The notes beneath the pieces are model-generated. The model was not told the DNA's origin. It was given only the letters and a program-made list of their open reading frames with translations, and ran no database searches. From Thinopyrum elongatum (lineage: Eukaryota; Streptophyta; Magnoliopsida; Poales; Poaceae), in contig CM022298.1 in NCBI GenBank assembly GCA_011799875.1, forward strand, positions 285,087,395 through 285,151,394: DNA of 64,000 bases, given 5' to 3'. Of this stretch, positions 1 through 12,500 are shown piece after piece; position 1 is the stretch's first letter; the number at the start of each line of letters is the position of its first letter. The position numbers and the translations under genes are program-made.

Positions 1-720
1 AGGGGAACCGACATGTATGTATCGTTGCTATTAAGGATAACAAGATGGGGTCTATTTCTACATAAATAGATCTTGTCTACATCATGTCATCGTTCTTATT
101 GCATTACTCTGTTTTTCCATGAACTTAATACACTAGATGCATGCTGGATAACGGTCGATGTGTGGAGTAATAGTAGTAGATGCAGGCAGGAGTCGGTCTA
201 CTATTCTTGGACATGATGCCTATATAATGATCATTGCCTGGATATCGTCATGATTATTTGAAGTTCTATCAATTGCCCAACAGTAATTTGTTTACCCACC
301 GTATGCTATTTTTCTCGAGAGAAGCCACTAGTGAAACCTACGGCCCCCGGGTCTCTTCTTTAATATATTTGCCTTTGAGATCTATTTTTATTTGCTTTTA
401 TTTTCAGATCTAGTAATCCAAAACACAAAAATACCTTGCTGCAATTTTTATTTATTTATTTTATCTCGCGTTCCCGCGAGATCTATTTATCCAATCTACT
501 ACAATTTTACCTATCCTTTTACCCGTGAGGGATTGACAACCCCTCTCTTACGTCGGGTTGCATGTATTTGTTCTTTGTGTGTAGGAGCTGTTTACGTGGT
601 GTTGCGTGGTTCTCCTACTGGTTCGATAACCTTGGTCTCATCACTGAGGGAAATACCTACCGTTGCTGTGCTGCATCATCCCTTCCTCTTTGGGGAATAC
701 CGACGTAGTTCAAGCAAACA
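1..720 (+). repeat. 3' part of an LTR (Y-related family), cut by the window edge
   Basis: This stretch runs parallel to the second half of the Y LTRs (30500-31211 and 36050-36748). It shares the blocks CTAGATGCATGCTGGATA, GGAGTAATAGTAGTAGATGC, CCCCCGGGTCT, GGGATTGACAACCCC and the closing CTGAGGGAAATAC...CTGCATCA. It is clearly diverged from Y, so it is a related but older or different subfamily. The right end near CAAGCAAACA at 720 is approximate. No primer-binding site follows, so the rest of this element has been lost. Confidence 0.75.
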
Positions 721-966
721 TCAAGATGATCCTGTCGCTCCAGTCGCCGGCGCAGCCGTACGTGATGTCCCCGTCGCTCTAGTTATTTACGCGATTGTAC
801 GTCTCGTGCACCGTGTGGGCTTGTATTGGGCTCCTTGCCGCTGCGTGGCCTTGCCGGTCGCCTTGTTGTCGGCAACCCCGCTACTTGAAGAAGTACGCAC
901 TGCTTCGCCAGAAACTGCCTTCCGAAGGACACGTGGTTTTCTTGCCAGAGCAGTGGGCTTCTCGTG
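721..966. other. Junction zone between the left LTR fragment and element U; no gene seen
   Basis: GC-rich sequence that matches neither the LTR to the left nor a recognisable frame. Open frames here overlap on both strands and show no family motif. The boundary between the two elements must lie in or near it. Confidence 0.4.
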
Positions 967-1964
967 CTACTGCTCTTCAGGGATGTCTTCGTCAATGGAG
1001 TCCCTGGCAACCTCATCATCCTGCTCCCCGGCAGCCTTGCCCTCGTCGGCAGGATCTTCTTTGGGGAACCATACTTCTTCTTCACCAGCCTTGGCTACCA
1101 AGTGACCGAAATCACCATCCTTTGCGGCAAGCTGTGCCTCTTCAGCCCTGCTGGCAATATAGGCCACTTCCCTGTCAGTGGTTGGACAGATAAGCTCTGG
1201 CTCCTTTCTGATGTCCTTCTCCAAAAAGGTGTCGAAGAACTCCTGCACGTGCTCTTTTGACGGTTCAGCTAAGTTTCGGACAACACAATGAGCATTGCAT
1301 TCCGGCATCACGACATGATGGCACTTAGGGCAAAATTGTTGCACCGAGGAATTATGCCTGCCGGCAACTTGTACTTGCCGTCTTGTCTGCACAACGCATG
1401 GCAGAGAGAAGTATGCTGCAAGACCGTCAAGTTGTTGTTCAGCCCTGGATACAACCTCATGACGTTTGCGGCATTCCTGAAATCCCAAGATGGTCTCCCT
1501 TTTTTCTGAAAGGGGGGAATCCAGCGGCGGAGGAAATCTGCGGCAACCACTTAAATTGTGAGGCCGGAAGACCTGAGGCAATGGATCCTGGTGACTGTGA
1601 TTGTGAGCTTCTCGTCCTTAGGGTCGTAGTCGCTCCAATCCTTATTGCAGACCACTTTCATCTGCCGGGGCGAACAGAATGGCGGGAAATCCTTCTCCTT
1701 GATCCAACACTACTCAGCATGCCACACTACCCACTTCTTGTGCAAGTTCCCTTCTGGATATATATCCTTATTCCATGTCTTGGGAATCCAAGTGATGGAG
1801 CCAGAAAGTGCCTCTCCAGATTCAATGCGGTGGACAAAATAGTGACCGAAGAGGGCTGTGTTGGGGGTTACTCTTGCAATATTTTTGCAAATATGCGCAA
1901 AGACTGACATGCTTGTAACAGAATTTGGTGAGAAATCTAGAAGGTGGAGGCCATATGTGTACAT
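967..1964 (-). pseudogene. Decayed antisense ORF of element U (putative gypsy-type transposon, Transposase_28-like)
   Basis: Two minus-strand frames, 1710-1964 and 967-1581, read as one protein broken by a frameshift. The first has TYGLHLLDFSPNS, NTALFGHYF and SGSITWIP. The second has QFCPKCHH, CNAHCVVRN and REVAYIASRAEEAQ. I recognise this pattern from plant proteins annotated as putative gypsy-type transposon (Pfam Transposase_28 group); that assignment is from memory. No catalytic residues are known for the family. The ORF runs opposite to the adjacent U LTR (TATA box on the plus strand), the geometry also seen in element S at the right of the window. The frameshift and the missing N-terminus make it a pseudogene. 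Confidence 0.55.
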
Positions 1965-2636
1965 GATGTCATTGAAGAAATCAGAAAAAGGGGGCAGAGT
2001 CCAAAGTAGAAATATGCAACAAAGAAGTGATATTTTTCTATGCTGCTCTTGATGGAGCCGAGAAGTACATGGGAGGCGATGTGAGCTCTTGTCTCACTCC
2101 CCCACATGTATGCGTACCGTTCCTCTAGGTCACTCTGATTGATCACCGGCTTGAAGACGACTATTCTGTCTCCGTGCCTCAGCCAGGGCTTCTTTCCTCG
2201 ATGACCTTCTCCGCCTTGTTCTTGCTCGGATTTGGGGGCATGGCGGCTATGGATGCGGGGGCTGAGGAGGAGCAGGAGCATGGGGCAGTGGATGTATACA
2301 GGGTGCTCTGTTTTGGGCACAAGGAGGAAGACGATGGCGACTGCTAGAATGGAAAGGAGAGGAGGTAAATGAGTAGCGCCTTGCACGGATTCCTTTTTAT
2401 GGGGAAGGCGTGGGGATGGCACCTTACTGTCCGACGTTGATGCGCTTTTGCAGGCACACTACCGCTACAACCATTTCATCCCACCTCTCCCATGTTCCAC
2501 ATTTAATGTGCGTTGTGGGAGGGCATAGTTAAAGACAAGATTATGACAGTTATCCTTTGCCACGCATGCATGTGCACTGTTTGGGCCAAGCCCCATGACG
2601 CCTCGCATGCGTGTGTGACCCAGGCCCGGGGGCTCC
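1965..2636 (+). mobile_element. 3' internal tail of element U with polypurine tract
   Basis: Sequence between the antisense ORF and the U LTR. A minus-strand frame at 1937-2422 has no recognisable motif, apart from being where the N-terminus of the antisense ORF should lie. The last bases, GGCCCGGGGGCTCC at 2623-2636, lie directly against the TGTCGG start of the LTR and are a plausible polypurine tract. Confidence 0.5.
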
Positions 2637-3497
2637 TGTCGGTGTACTAAGATTTGGGTCCTGAGTACCCCAGACTTGTGCAAGTCAGTGGCAGCCTACA
2701 GGACAGCAAGGCTTGCTGGAGGGCAACTAAAGACAAACTCAAGACTAGTTGACATGATTACAAAGGATACATCAAAGACGTGATCACAAGTTTAGAAGAT
2801 CAAGCTTGGAGTTGCCGGCAAGATCCTTGCCGACAAGCTTATGAAGACCCGGCAAGCCCCGAGCCCGGCAAGATCCCACTACCTCGCCACCGCTCCACCT
2901 CGGTGACCAGCTTGTCACTTGTCGTATAGGTGTCGAGCGGGCGGGTAGTTAGGTGAATCTTGTCTGGGCACGTGTCAGTTCGTCGCTGAAGACACAGCTT
3001 TAATGACACCCGTCCCAGGAGCGTGTCAAAGGAATACGAGGTAGTTGGGCGATCGGCACAAAAGGAGAGACAATTCTTGCTGGGGAGCTTCATAAGTGTG
3101 ACACCTCATGGTGCATTTAATGTGTTTGTCCTAACCCGTCAGAGTTAGGTATTTGGCACTTTAGCCACTATTCACCTTATGTAAAGACCATTTTGCCACT
3201 GTGGTGAGCCCTTTCTCTATAAAAGGAGGCCTTGGCTACTTTTACAAAGGTCCACAGTTTGCACAAATAGGCATGTAGCTGCATTTCCCGTGCAACCTTG
3301 CCGACAAGTTGCGCTCCTTGTACTTGTGCTCATACATCCAATACACCAAAGTAGGAGTAGGGTATTACGCTTTATAGCGGCCCGAACCTGGGTAAACTAC
3401 TGTGTTGATTGTTGGATCCACTCTTTGTGCACGTTGATATCCCCATTCGACCCGCAAAGGGATCACCATGATCCCACAGATGGTCGTACGCACGACA
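2637..3497 (+). repeat. LTR of element U (3' LTR), 861 bp
   Basis: It starts TGTCGGTGTACTAAG and ends CGCACGACA, so it has TG...CA ends. It has a TATA box at 3215-3226 and, downstream, the CCCGAACCTGGGTAAAC block shared with other grass LTRs. The left neighbour looks like a polypurine tract, which makes this the 3' LTR. No target duplication matches on the right (GCTCC left, CTTTT right); the V terminus beside it is also incomplete, so the right junction is secondary. Confidence 0.7.
3215..3226 (+). promoter_or_regulatory. TATA box of U LTR
   Basis: CTCTATAAAAGG within the LTR, in the orientation given by the TG...CA ends and the downstream block. Confidence 0.6.
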
Positions 3498-4167
3498 CTT
3501 TTGATAACTAAGAGTTTTGAACCAAATGAGCACTAGAAGGAAATGACAAGCGGTTTTCAGCAAGGTATTCTCTGCAAGTCTTGTAAGTAGTGATAACAGA
3601 TAGTTTTGTTGCAAGGTAATTCATAAAAAGTAGCAAGTAGAAATAGTAACAAAGGTGTAGAAAGGTGTCCCAATCCTTTTTATAGCAAAGGACAAGCCGG
3701 AACGTTCTCTTATATTAAGCAAAGTGTTCTCGAGGAGACATGGGAATTCTCGTCTAGTCACGTTCATCATGTTTAGTTGATTCACGTTCACTACTTTGAT
3801 AATTTAATATGTGGGTGGACCGGTGCTACGGTGTTGTTCTTACTTGAACAAGCAACCCTCTTATGATTACCCCCTCTCGCAAGCATCCGCAACTTCGAAA
3901 GAGGAATTAAGATAAATCTAACCAGGCATGAAACATATGGGTACAAATCAGCCCCTTACGAAATAATGCATAAACTAGGGTTTAAGCTTCTGTCACTCTC
4001 GCAACCCACCATCTACTTATTACTCCCCATTGCCTCCCCTTAGGCCCAAATATGTTGAAGTGTCATGTAGTCGATGTTCACATGACACCACTAAAGGAAG
4101 AACAACATACATATCATAAAAAATATTGAACGAATACCAACTTCACATGATTACTTATCACAAGACT
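3498..4167 (-). repeat. V LTR, left part (unit A), ending in X target duplication
   Basis: Left part of the long V LTR, interrupted at 4167 by X. It continues at 56279 after X. It contains GGGTGGACCGGTGCT, CTAGGGTTTAAGCTTCTGTCAC and GATGTTCACATGACACCAC, blocks I recognise from a very abundant Triticeae LTR. The terminal few tens of bases of V are missing, replaced by U. Bases 4163-4167 (AGACT) are the X target duplication. From 3548 on, this sequence is repeated at 13834-14453. Confidence 0.75.
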
Positions 4168-5145
4168 TGATACGGGGCTAACCCGGTATAGGCCGATCTT
4201 TCACGATTGGAGTGGATTCCCTCGAAGAACATGAAGAACACGATGACAATGGGGAAGAATGGAGAGAAATGACAAGGAGAAACACTCAAGAACAAGTCCA
4301 ATCACACATCCTCTAGACAATCAAACACACAAGATCCACAAGGTACATGAACAAAAAAAGGAAAGATACAAGGTAAAGTTCATCTCCATGAGGAGTTCTT
4401 GATGATATCCTAGACGGATCTTCCCATGAGAGGCCTTGATGATATCCCGCAGGATCTTCTCACATGGAGGTCTTGAACTCCATGGGAGTGGTAGTCTCTC
4501 TCTCTCAAGAGTAGAGGTAGGTAGGAGCAAAGCTCACATACAAATGATCTATCATATTTGCTAACCATAGAAAGGAGGTGGAGGTGGTCTATTTATAGTC
4601 TAAGACACGAAGGGGTAAGTGGTAAAGGGATAAAAGGCCCATGGCCCGCGGCTACGCACAGGCAGGTACCGGATGTCCGGTCGGTGTCGGACGTCCAATG
4701 ACTCATGAGGGACCGGACGTCCAGTGCAGGTCGGACGTCCGACGTTTCGGCTCTGTTGAAGTGGCGTCGGATTTCCGGACGATGTCGGTCGTCCGGTCGC
4801 TGGAGGTTGTTGGATGTCCGGTGTCACGCCGGTCATCCGGTCGCTGTAGGGCTCGTCGGTTGTAGCTCTTTTGGCTGGTGAAGTCTCCAGGCGTCAGACG
4901 TCCGGAGGTCGTCAGTCGTCTGGAGGTCGTCGGACGTCCGTGAGCTGTAGCTTGTAGCAGCTCCGTCTTCTTCCGTCTTCTCTTCCACGCTTCCCTCGCG
5001 GATGGAGTAGTCGTTCCTTGGCGCTTGCACTCCTCCTCCTCGTCCGTGAAGCTCCGACAATACCTATTCATGCACACGAGAGGGGTGTCAAGTAGTATAC
5101 CATCCTCGAAGGGGTCAAGTGAACACGTGTAAAGGAGATGATTCA
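4168..5145 (-). repeat. X 3' LTR, left part (unit A copy)
   Basis: It begins TGATACGGGGC directly after AGACT and stops at ATTCA, where Y begins. It matches the X 5' LTR at 55220-56190. On the minus strand it carries an array of GGACGTCC-type palindromes (about 4670-4940) followed by a TATA box at 4588-4598. Only this part was carried into unit A. Confidence 0.85.
4588..4598 (-). promoter_or_regulatory. TATA box of X LTR (copies also at 14874-14884 and 55631-55641)
   Basis: Minus-strand CTATAAATAGA, present in all three X LTR copies, downstream of the GGACGTCC array. Together they mark U3 and the promoter and confirm that X reads on the minus strand. Confidence 0.7.
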
Positions 5146-5447
5146 TGATACGTCTCCAACGTATCTATAATTTTTTATTGTTCCATGCTATTATATTACC
5201 TATTTTGGATGTTTTATATGCATTAATATGCTATTCTATATTATTTTTGGGACTAACCTATTAACCTAGAGCCCAGTGCCAGTTCCTGGTTTTTCCCTGT
5301 TTTTGAGTTTCGCAAAAAAGGAATACCAAACGGAGTCCAAACGGAATAAAACCTTCGCGATGATTTTTCTTGGACCAGAAGACAACCAGGAGACTTGGAG
5401 ATGAAGTCAGAGGAGCCACGAGGCAGCCACAACGACGGAGGGCGCGC
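5146..5447 (+). repeat. Y 5' LTR, first 302 bp (unit A copy)
   Basis: Starts TGATACGTCTCC after the ATTCA duplication and runs to GGGCGCGC, where the Z LTR begins. It matches 35140-35441 of the Y 3' LTR. The rest of this LTR does not follow in unit A, because the duplication ends inside Z. Confidence 0.85.
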
Positions 5448-8400
5448 TGTCAGGACCCCGATTCTAAGTCACACCGATCTAGCATGTAACACCTCATATC
5501 ACTTTGCGGCCTCACGCACGGTATTCCCACGGGTGTCGCCTTACCATGGCCCGGGACCGTTTGCGCCTTTTGGCTCACGTATATGATAGTGTTGCTACCA
5601 TTCATATGACAGAGAACCCAGGCCGACATGGCTAGTCGTGAACCCAAAGCGGCGCTAACTTACGGGGACAGGCATACATGAATCAACATCGAGCATGTCG
5701 GTCAGCAGCGTGTGAATCCGGGCTGTAGCACTGGGCTAGCAGGACTCCGGGAAACCGGGCTGTAGTAGGCTAGGCAGGACTCCGGATATCACCGCGTGAC
5801 ATTTCCCCGAAGGGACAGACACAGGAACGAAGTGAAACACATGCCGGCCAGTCTAAGTGTTCCGGAGCAGCAGTGCTGGGCTAGCAGGACTCCGGTAAAC
5901 CGGGCTGTAGCGGACTACCAAGGCTCAGTGGAGACACCAGACTACATTTCCCCATAAGAGAGGCTGCCAAGGATAAACAACTAGATAGTCGGATCCCACA
6001 CATAGCAAGCATTTCAATCATACACACAATATGCTCGATATGTGTAAATACAACATGGCATCACAACAAAACTCTACAACTCAAAGTACTTTATTTAAAA
6101 GGCTCTGGGGAGCCATACATAACATGTTCATATAGATAGGGGTCACACGACCCGACACTCAAGTCATACAAACATACAAGCACATGCGGAAGCAACTAGT
6201 CTGAGTACAGACACTAGAAAGAAAGAAGGCTTGACGAAGCCTGTCTATCTACATGGGCCCTTCATAAGCTCAGGTCACCACCTGGGTGGCAAGTCACTCG
6301 TCAATGTCGAGATCTACAAGGAACCCTTCGGAGGGGGCGGTGTTCTCGTCTGCAATAATTATTATAGCAACATGAGTACAAAGGTACTCAGCAAGTCTTA
6401 CAACAGATCCTAATATATATGCACATCCTCAAGAAGGGTGGTGGAGTTATTGCAGCAAGCCAGCTTTGACTCTTGGCTACACTATCCTACGAGACACCAC
6501 TTGAGAAATTAGTTTTCGCACACGAGTCCACTAAACACCATCACAATACTCCACCGTGGATCCTCCATCGTAATCCTACGAGAGGGCCATCCGCCGTACT
6601 CACACTTATCTTGAGTCTTTTAGTAGTAACCATTAGCTTGTCTATGAACTGCATAAGCGACCAAGTAGTCCTTTACCGCGGACGCGGCTATTCGAATAGT
6701 TTTATACCCTGCAGGGGTGTACCTCGTCACACATGTTTCCACCACTTAGCGTCTGCACACGACATGTGCTCGGCAGACTTCAAGCGAAAACCGACGTGGG
6801 TGTAGACCACGACCTGACTAACCACACAAGTCTCTAGTCCAGGTTTATCGCCTATTCGGGTTCCATCCGCAAGGAAATCCGGCCGGGGTGTCCTCAACGG
6901 CCCCAAACGATGTGTGCAGGGTTCCCGAGATACCAAACGGGCGACCCGGTACACCGTGCCACATGCCTACCGCATCACAGCCCACCCCTAAGGTCAGCAC
7001 TGCGCACGGCCTCCAGCAACTACAAACACCAGAAACTACTTGCAACTCCTGGACAGAGGACGGGGTGATTAATAAGTCGAGAGAGTCAATTAAGGATCCC
7101 AATGTGTGGTAGTAGCTGAATCTTAAATCACGCATACAGATCTCAGTTCTTAAGGACGACCTCAATGAAACAACCCACCATGTACTCCTACATGGCCTCT
7201 CATCGATACCTTTAGCAAAACATGTTCAACACTTCACCCTCATTACCGACACAACCATTCACTCTAGTTCATCACCCTGATGAGCCAGACCTGACACAAC
7301 TCTAAGCATAGCAGGCATGGCATGGTAGGAAACACAGACATGGCTCAATCAACTCCTACACATGCTAGTGGGTTTCATCTAGTTACTGTGGCAATGACAG
7401 GTCATGCAGAGGATATGGGTTCAACTACCGCAACACACAGCAGTTTGAAACGCGTTGTCTTAATGCAGTAAACGAGAGCAGAAGCGAGAAGATGGGTTTG
7501 TATCGAAATGATCAATGGGGTTGCTTGCCTGACAGAGTGGTAGTGGAATACTGCCCTTCAGTTGGATACTCGTGAATATCCTCGGAGGCAGAACCTACCA
7601 CGAAGAACACATCGAAACACAATCATCACATGGCAATATGCAACAATATGATGCATGCTATGACATGGCAAAATGAGTGTGTTTTGGCTAATGCATCTTA
7701 GAACAGGTTGGTTTGAGTTCATTTGAGTCAAGGATTCAAATGCAAACCCAAAATAAGAGGTCATATTAGTGCAATAACTTGTTTCATCTAATCAGCAAGG
7801 TTAAAGTGTTCCGACATGCATGAAACCAGTAGAGATGGAAAGATTGGATTTTTCTGATCCAAATTCATATATAATTTGTTTGATGTGGAGCTACGGTTGA
7901 ATTACTATGAATTTTTGAAGTTTTTGGTATTTTCTGGAATTTCCTGATTAAAATAAATCCAGAAAATACTTATTGCGTCAGCATTCCGTCAGGGTGACGT
8001 CAGCAGTCAACGGGGCCGGTCCAGGTCAAACCTGACGCTGGGGCCCACATGTCAGTGTCTAACTAACTAACCTAAGTTAATTAGTACTAATCTAACCCTA
8101 AACCAGATTAGTTAAGGCCCTGGGCCCACACGTCAGTGACCCAGGGGGGGTCAAATCCCTGGTCAAACTGGGCTGACTCGCCGGCGTTTAGCCGCCGGCG
8201 AGGCCAGACGCGGCGGGGCGGTGCGGGTTTCGTCCTCCGACGACCAAAACAACGGCGGAGCACATCTACGTGAAGCGGGGATTGAGCCGCGTCGAGTGGT
8301 GGCAGTGGGTGGAGCTGGGGTGGCCGGAAACGACGACGGCGACGAGCTGTGCGACTGCCGGAGTTCGGGCGAGCTCGGGCTCGTCGCTAGGGGGCACGGC

Positions 8401-9519
8401 GAGGTGCGTGGAGTGGTGCTACGGGCTCCTGGGGATGCCGTGAAGACGATGGCGTGCTCGGAATCGAGCCAACATGGCTGTGGCCATGACGGCGACATGC
8501 TGAGGCGGCGGCGGGTGCGGCCGAGCTCGGTGCAGTCGATGTAGGGCTCGAGAGCGAGAACGGAAAAGATGGGGAGGTAGCTGAGCTCACGGCGGTCACG
8601 ACGGAGCAGTCGGCGAGGTCGGGGACGAGCTGCTGTGGTGGTGACGGCGAAAGGGATCTCCGGCGACGGCGAGGTCAGGCGAGGCTGTTGCGGTGGTTCC
8701 GAAGCGAACGAGCGCTCGGGGCTCGGTCTGCTCGATGGAGAGGACGACGACGGAGCTCGTGGACACGGCAGCGCGGCTCGGGGACGACGGTGGACGCGGG
8801 TTTCACGGTGGCGCGGCTGCGGCTGCGTCGGCCATGGTGGGGAGAGAGTGAGAGAGAGGCGCAGGGGGGAGAATGAGGTGTTGAGGGGGTCGAGGCGACG
8901 ACGTGGAGGACGTCCAGGTGTCCAGCGGCTCGAGCGGCAAGCAGCTGGCGCCGTGGCGGGCTCGCGCACGCCGGCGTCACCTCCCTGCCTGCCTGGCGGG
9001 GACGAAGCAGCTGGCTGGCATGGGCCAGCACAGTGCTGGGCCGCCAGGTGGGCCGGCTGGTGACTTTGCCAGGTGAGTTTATTTTCCTCTTTTTTTTTCT
9101 GTTTTCTTATTTCTGCAAGTTTGTGGCTTTTCTAAAAATACCTAGGCACTTTCAAAAATCACCAAACTGCTCATGCCCACTGTATAGAGTATATCCAACA
9201 TGGAACATTTCAGTTTGGGATTATTTGGACATTTAAAATATTTACTAGCATTTAAATGCCCAAATGCAAGTTACATATGATTTAATTCAATGACCTTATG
9301 ATGACCTAGAAAAATGTGAACCAGTTTTGGCAGAGGTTCTAACCCAAGACAAAAATGATGGACATTTTAGAAGGGCATTTCAGGTTCATTGAAAAAGATT
9401 TTAGTAAACCCTAGTTGTTTCCAGGGGGTGCTGGGGGTTCTATCATCCCCATTTCAGGTTTTCGGAAAAGCTTAAACATGATGCAACACTCTAATGCCTG
9501 AACTAGCTAGGGTGTGACA
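5448..9519 (-). repeat. Z LTR, copy A (4072 bp)
   Basis: Plus-strand ends TGTCAGGACCCC and GGGTGTGACA; read on the minus strand it is TGTCACACCC...GGTCCTGACA. It is flanked on the left by CGCGC, as is LTR B, so it derives from the same insertion. It corresponds to the 3' LTR next to the polypurine tract. It holds a 35-base direct repeat (5731-5765 and 5876-5910), the palindrome CTATTCGAATAG (6688-6699), and a GC-rich block with a long open frame (8163-8969). Confidence 0.9.
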
Positions 9520-12500
9520 ACTCACCCCCACACAAAAGAATCTCGTCCCGAGATTTAGGATCCTCCGGGAAGAAGGTGGGGTACTCAAGTCGAAGACGAT
9601 CCTCCCTTTCCCAAGTAGCTTCTTTCTCGGAATGGTGTGACCATTGAACCTTGAGAAACTTGATATTCTGGCGTCGAGTGGTACGTTCGGCTTGGTCAAG
9701 GATACGAACGGGATATTCTCGATATGTGAGATTATCTCGGAGATCAAGCGTTTCGTGGTCCACTTCACGGATAGGATCCGAGAAGCAACGCCTGAGTTGA
9801 GAAATGTGGAAGACATCATGAACTCTGGAGAGATGCGGAGGTAGTTCCAATTGGTAGGCAACTTCTCCTCGTTTGGCAAGAATGCGAAAGGGTCCAATGT
9901 AACGAGGAGCCAATTTACCCTTGATACCGAATCGATGGGTTCCCTTCAGAGGAGTAACCCGAAGGTAAGCCTTCTCGCCAACTTCATAAGTCATGAGCTT
10001 ATGTTTGCGGTCATATTGGCTCTTTTGACGAGATTGGGTTGTTTTCAATTTCTCACGAACAATGCGAACCTGCTCTTCTGCTTCCTGAATCATATCCGGG
10101 CCAAAGAGTTGTCTTTCCCCGGTTTCTGACCAGTTAAGAGGCGTTTGGCATTTTCGTCCATAGAGAACTTCGAAAGGGGCTTTGCCCAAGCTAGCTTGAT
10201 AACTATTGTTATAAGCGAATTCGGCGAATGGAAGACATTTCTCCCAATTCATACCGAAAGAGATGACAGAAGCTCAGAGCATATCTTCCAGAATTTGATT
10301 GACTCATTCTACTTGACCACTTGATTGAGGGTGGAAGGCGGTGCTAAAGGAGATCCCATAGCATTTTGGAAACTTTCCCAAAATCAAGAGGTGAAAAGAC
10401 TTCCACGGTCTGAGTTAATCTCCAATGGAACACCATGAAGAGACACTATTCGGGAGATGTACAAGTCAGCTAGCTGGCTAGCGGTTATACTCTCACGAAC
10501 AGGTAGGAAGTGGGCTACTTTGGAAAGACGATCGACAACGACGAGGATAGCATTATTCCCTCTCTTGGTCCTGGCAAACCCGGTAATGAAATCCATACCG
10601 ATTTTATCCCATTTCCATTCAGGATTAACCAAAGGTTGAAGGGTGCCAGCAGGCCGTTGATGCTCTGCTTTAACACGACGACATATGTCGCAATTAGCAA
10701 TGTATTGAGCGATTTCTCTCTTCATCCTAGTCCACCAAAACCTTTGGCGTAGGTCTTGATACATTTTAGTACTACCGGGATGAATGGTGAGAGGGGATTC
10801 ATGAGCTTCCTTAAGGATCAATTGCCGTAGCTGTTGTTTCTTGGGAACCACTACACAGTTCTCGAAGAAAACAACTCCTCGCTCATCCATGGAGAAACAC
10901 TTAGCAGCTCCGCTAGCAATGTTCTCCTTGATCCGAGATATTCCTCTATCATACTGCTGAGCGGTTATGATTTGATCCGTAAGGTTAGGTTTCGCCACCA
11001 GGGTCGATAGGAATCCTCAAGGAACAATGTGAAGGTTAAGCTTACGGAATTCCTCGTGGAGAAGTGGTTGACTTTGTTGTAACATCAAGTTGTTACAATA
11101 AGATTTACGACTTAGCGCATCAGCAATGACATTGGCTTTGCCCGGGGTGTAACTTATTCGTAAGTCATAATCCGTAAGCAACTCGACCCAACGTCTTTGC
11201 CTAAGATTCAAATCCGGTTGGGTGAAGATGTATTTCAGGCTTTGGTGATCGGTGTAAATTTTGCAACGATTACCGAGAAGGTAATGTCGCCATGTTTTGA
11301 GTGCATGGACCACAGCTGCATGCTCTAGATCATGTGTGGGATAATTATCCTCATGTGGACGCAACTGTCGAGAAGCGTAGGCAATCACATGACGATCTTG
11401 CCTGAGTATGCAACCTAGTCCTTGTCGCGAGGCGTCGCAATAGATAACAAAGTCCTTAGAAAAATCTGGTGGCACAAGTACGGGGCCAGATGTCAGGCGT
11501 CTTTTCAATTCCTGAAAGCTGAACTCGCACTGTGGGGTCCACTCAAACTTTTTATCTTTCTTGAGAAGTTCTGTTAGAGGTTTAGCAACCTTGGAGAAAT
11601 TCTCGACGAAGCGGCGACAGTAGCTCGGTAAGCCAAGGAAACTCCGAACTTGCTTGACCGTTTCAGGTGGAGTCCAATCAAGGACAGCTTGAACTCGCTC
11701 GGGATTGACAGCAATACCCTTACCAGAGATCACGTGGCCTAGATAGGTCACTTCTGGCAACCAAAATTCACACTTGGAGAATTTGGCATAAAGACGATGC
11801 TCTCGAAATTTCATCAATACTAGCCTTAGATGCTCGGCATGTTCTTCCTCATTCTTGGAGTAGATGAGTATAGCATCGAGGTATACCACGACAAATTTAT
11901 CCAAATACTCCATGAAGATTGAGTTCATTAACCAAGAGAAAGTGGCTGGAGCATTGGTTAAACTGAAGGACATGACGGTGTACTCGTATTGGCCATAACG
12001 AGTAACAAAGGCCGTTTTAGGAATGTCCCCGTTCTTGATTTTGATTTGATGGTAGCCCAACCGCAAATCCATTTTGGAAAAGACTGAGGATCCAGCGAGC
12101 TGATCATACAGATCGTTGATCCTGGGGAGCGGATACTTGTTCTTGATAGTGACCAAATTGACAGGTCGGTAATCTACAACCATCTGATCCGTTCCATCCT
12201 TCTTCTTGACGAAGAGGACGGGGCAAGCCCATGGAGATGAACTAGGACGGATGAAACCCTTTTTCAAGGACTCATCGAGTTGTATCTTAAGCTCGGCTAG
12301 TTCTAGGGGTGCCATCTTATAGGGTCTTCTAGAGATTGGGACGGTTCCTGGAACAAGGTCTATCACGAACTCGACATCCCTGTCAGGTGGAACACCTAGC
12401 AGTTCTTCTGGAAAGACATCCGGGAAGTCACGGACTACCGGAATGTCTTCAAGGTCTAGAATAGGGTTGGCATTTAGGGAGTAGAGCTGACGCTTAGACA

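Noticed and set aside
392..1105. 237-codon plus-strand frame as a host gene
   Set aside because: It starts inside an LTR fragment and crosses into the antisense side of the U ORF. No domain is visible.
8163..8969. 268-codon LTR frame of Z as a proven protein gene
   Set aside because: Open in all three copies, but these are only about 1 percent diverged, too little to show selection. Overlapping frames on the other strand are equally long.
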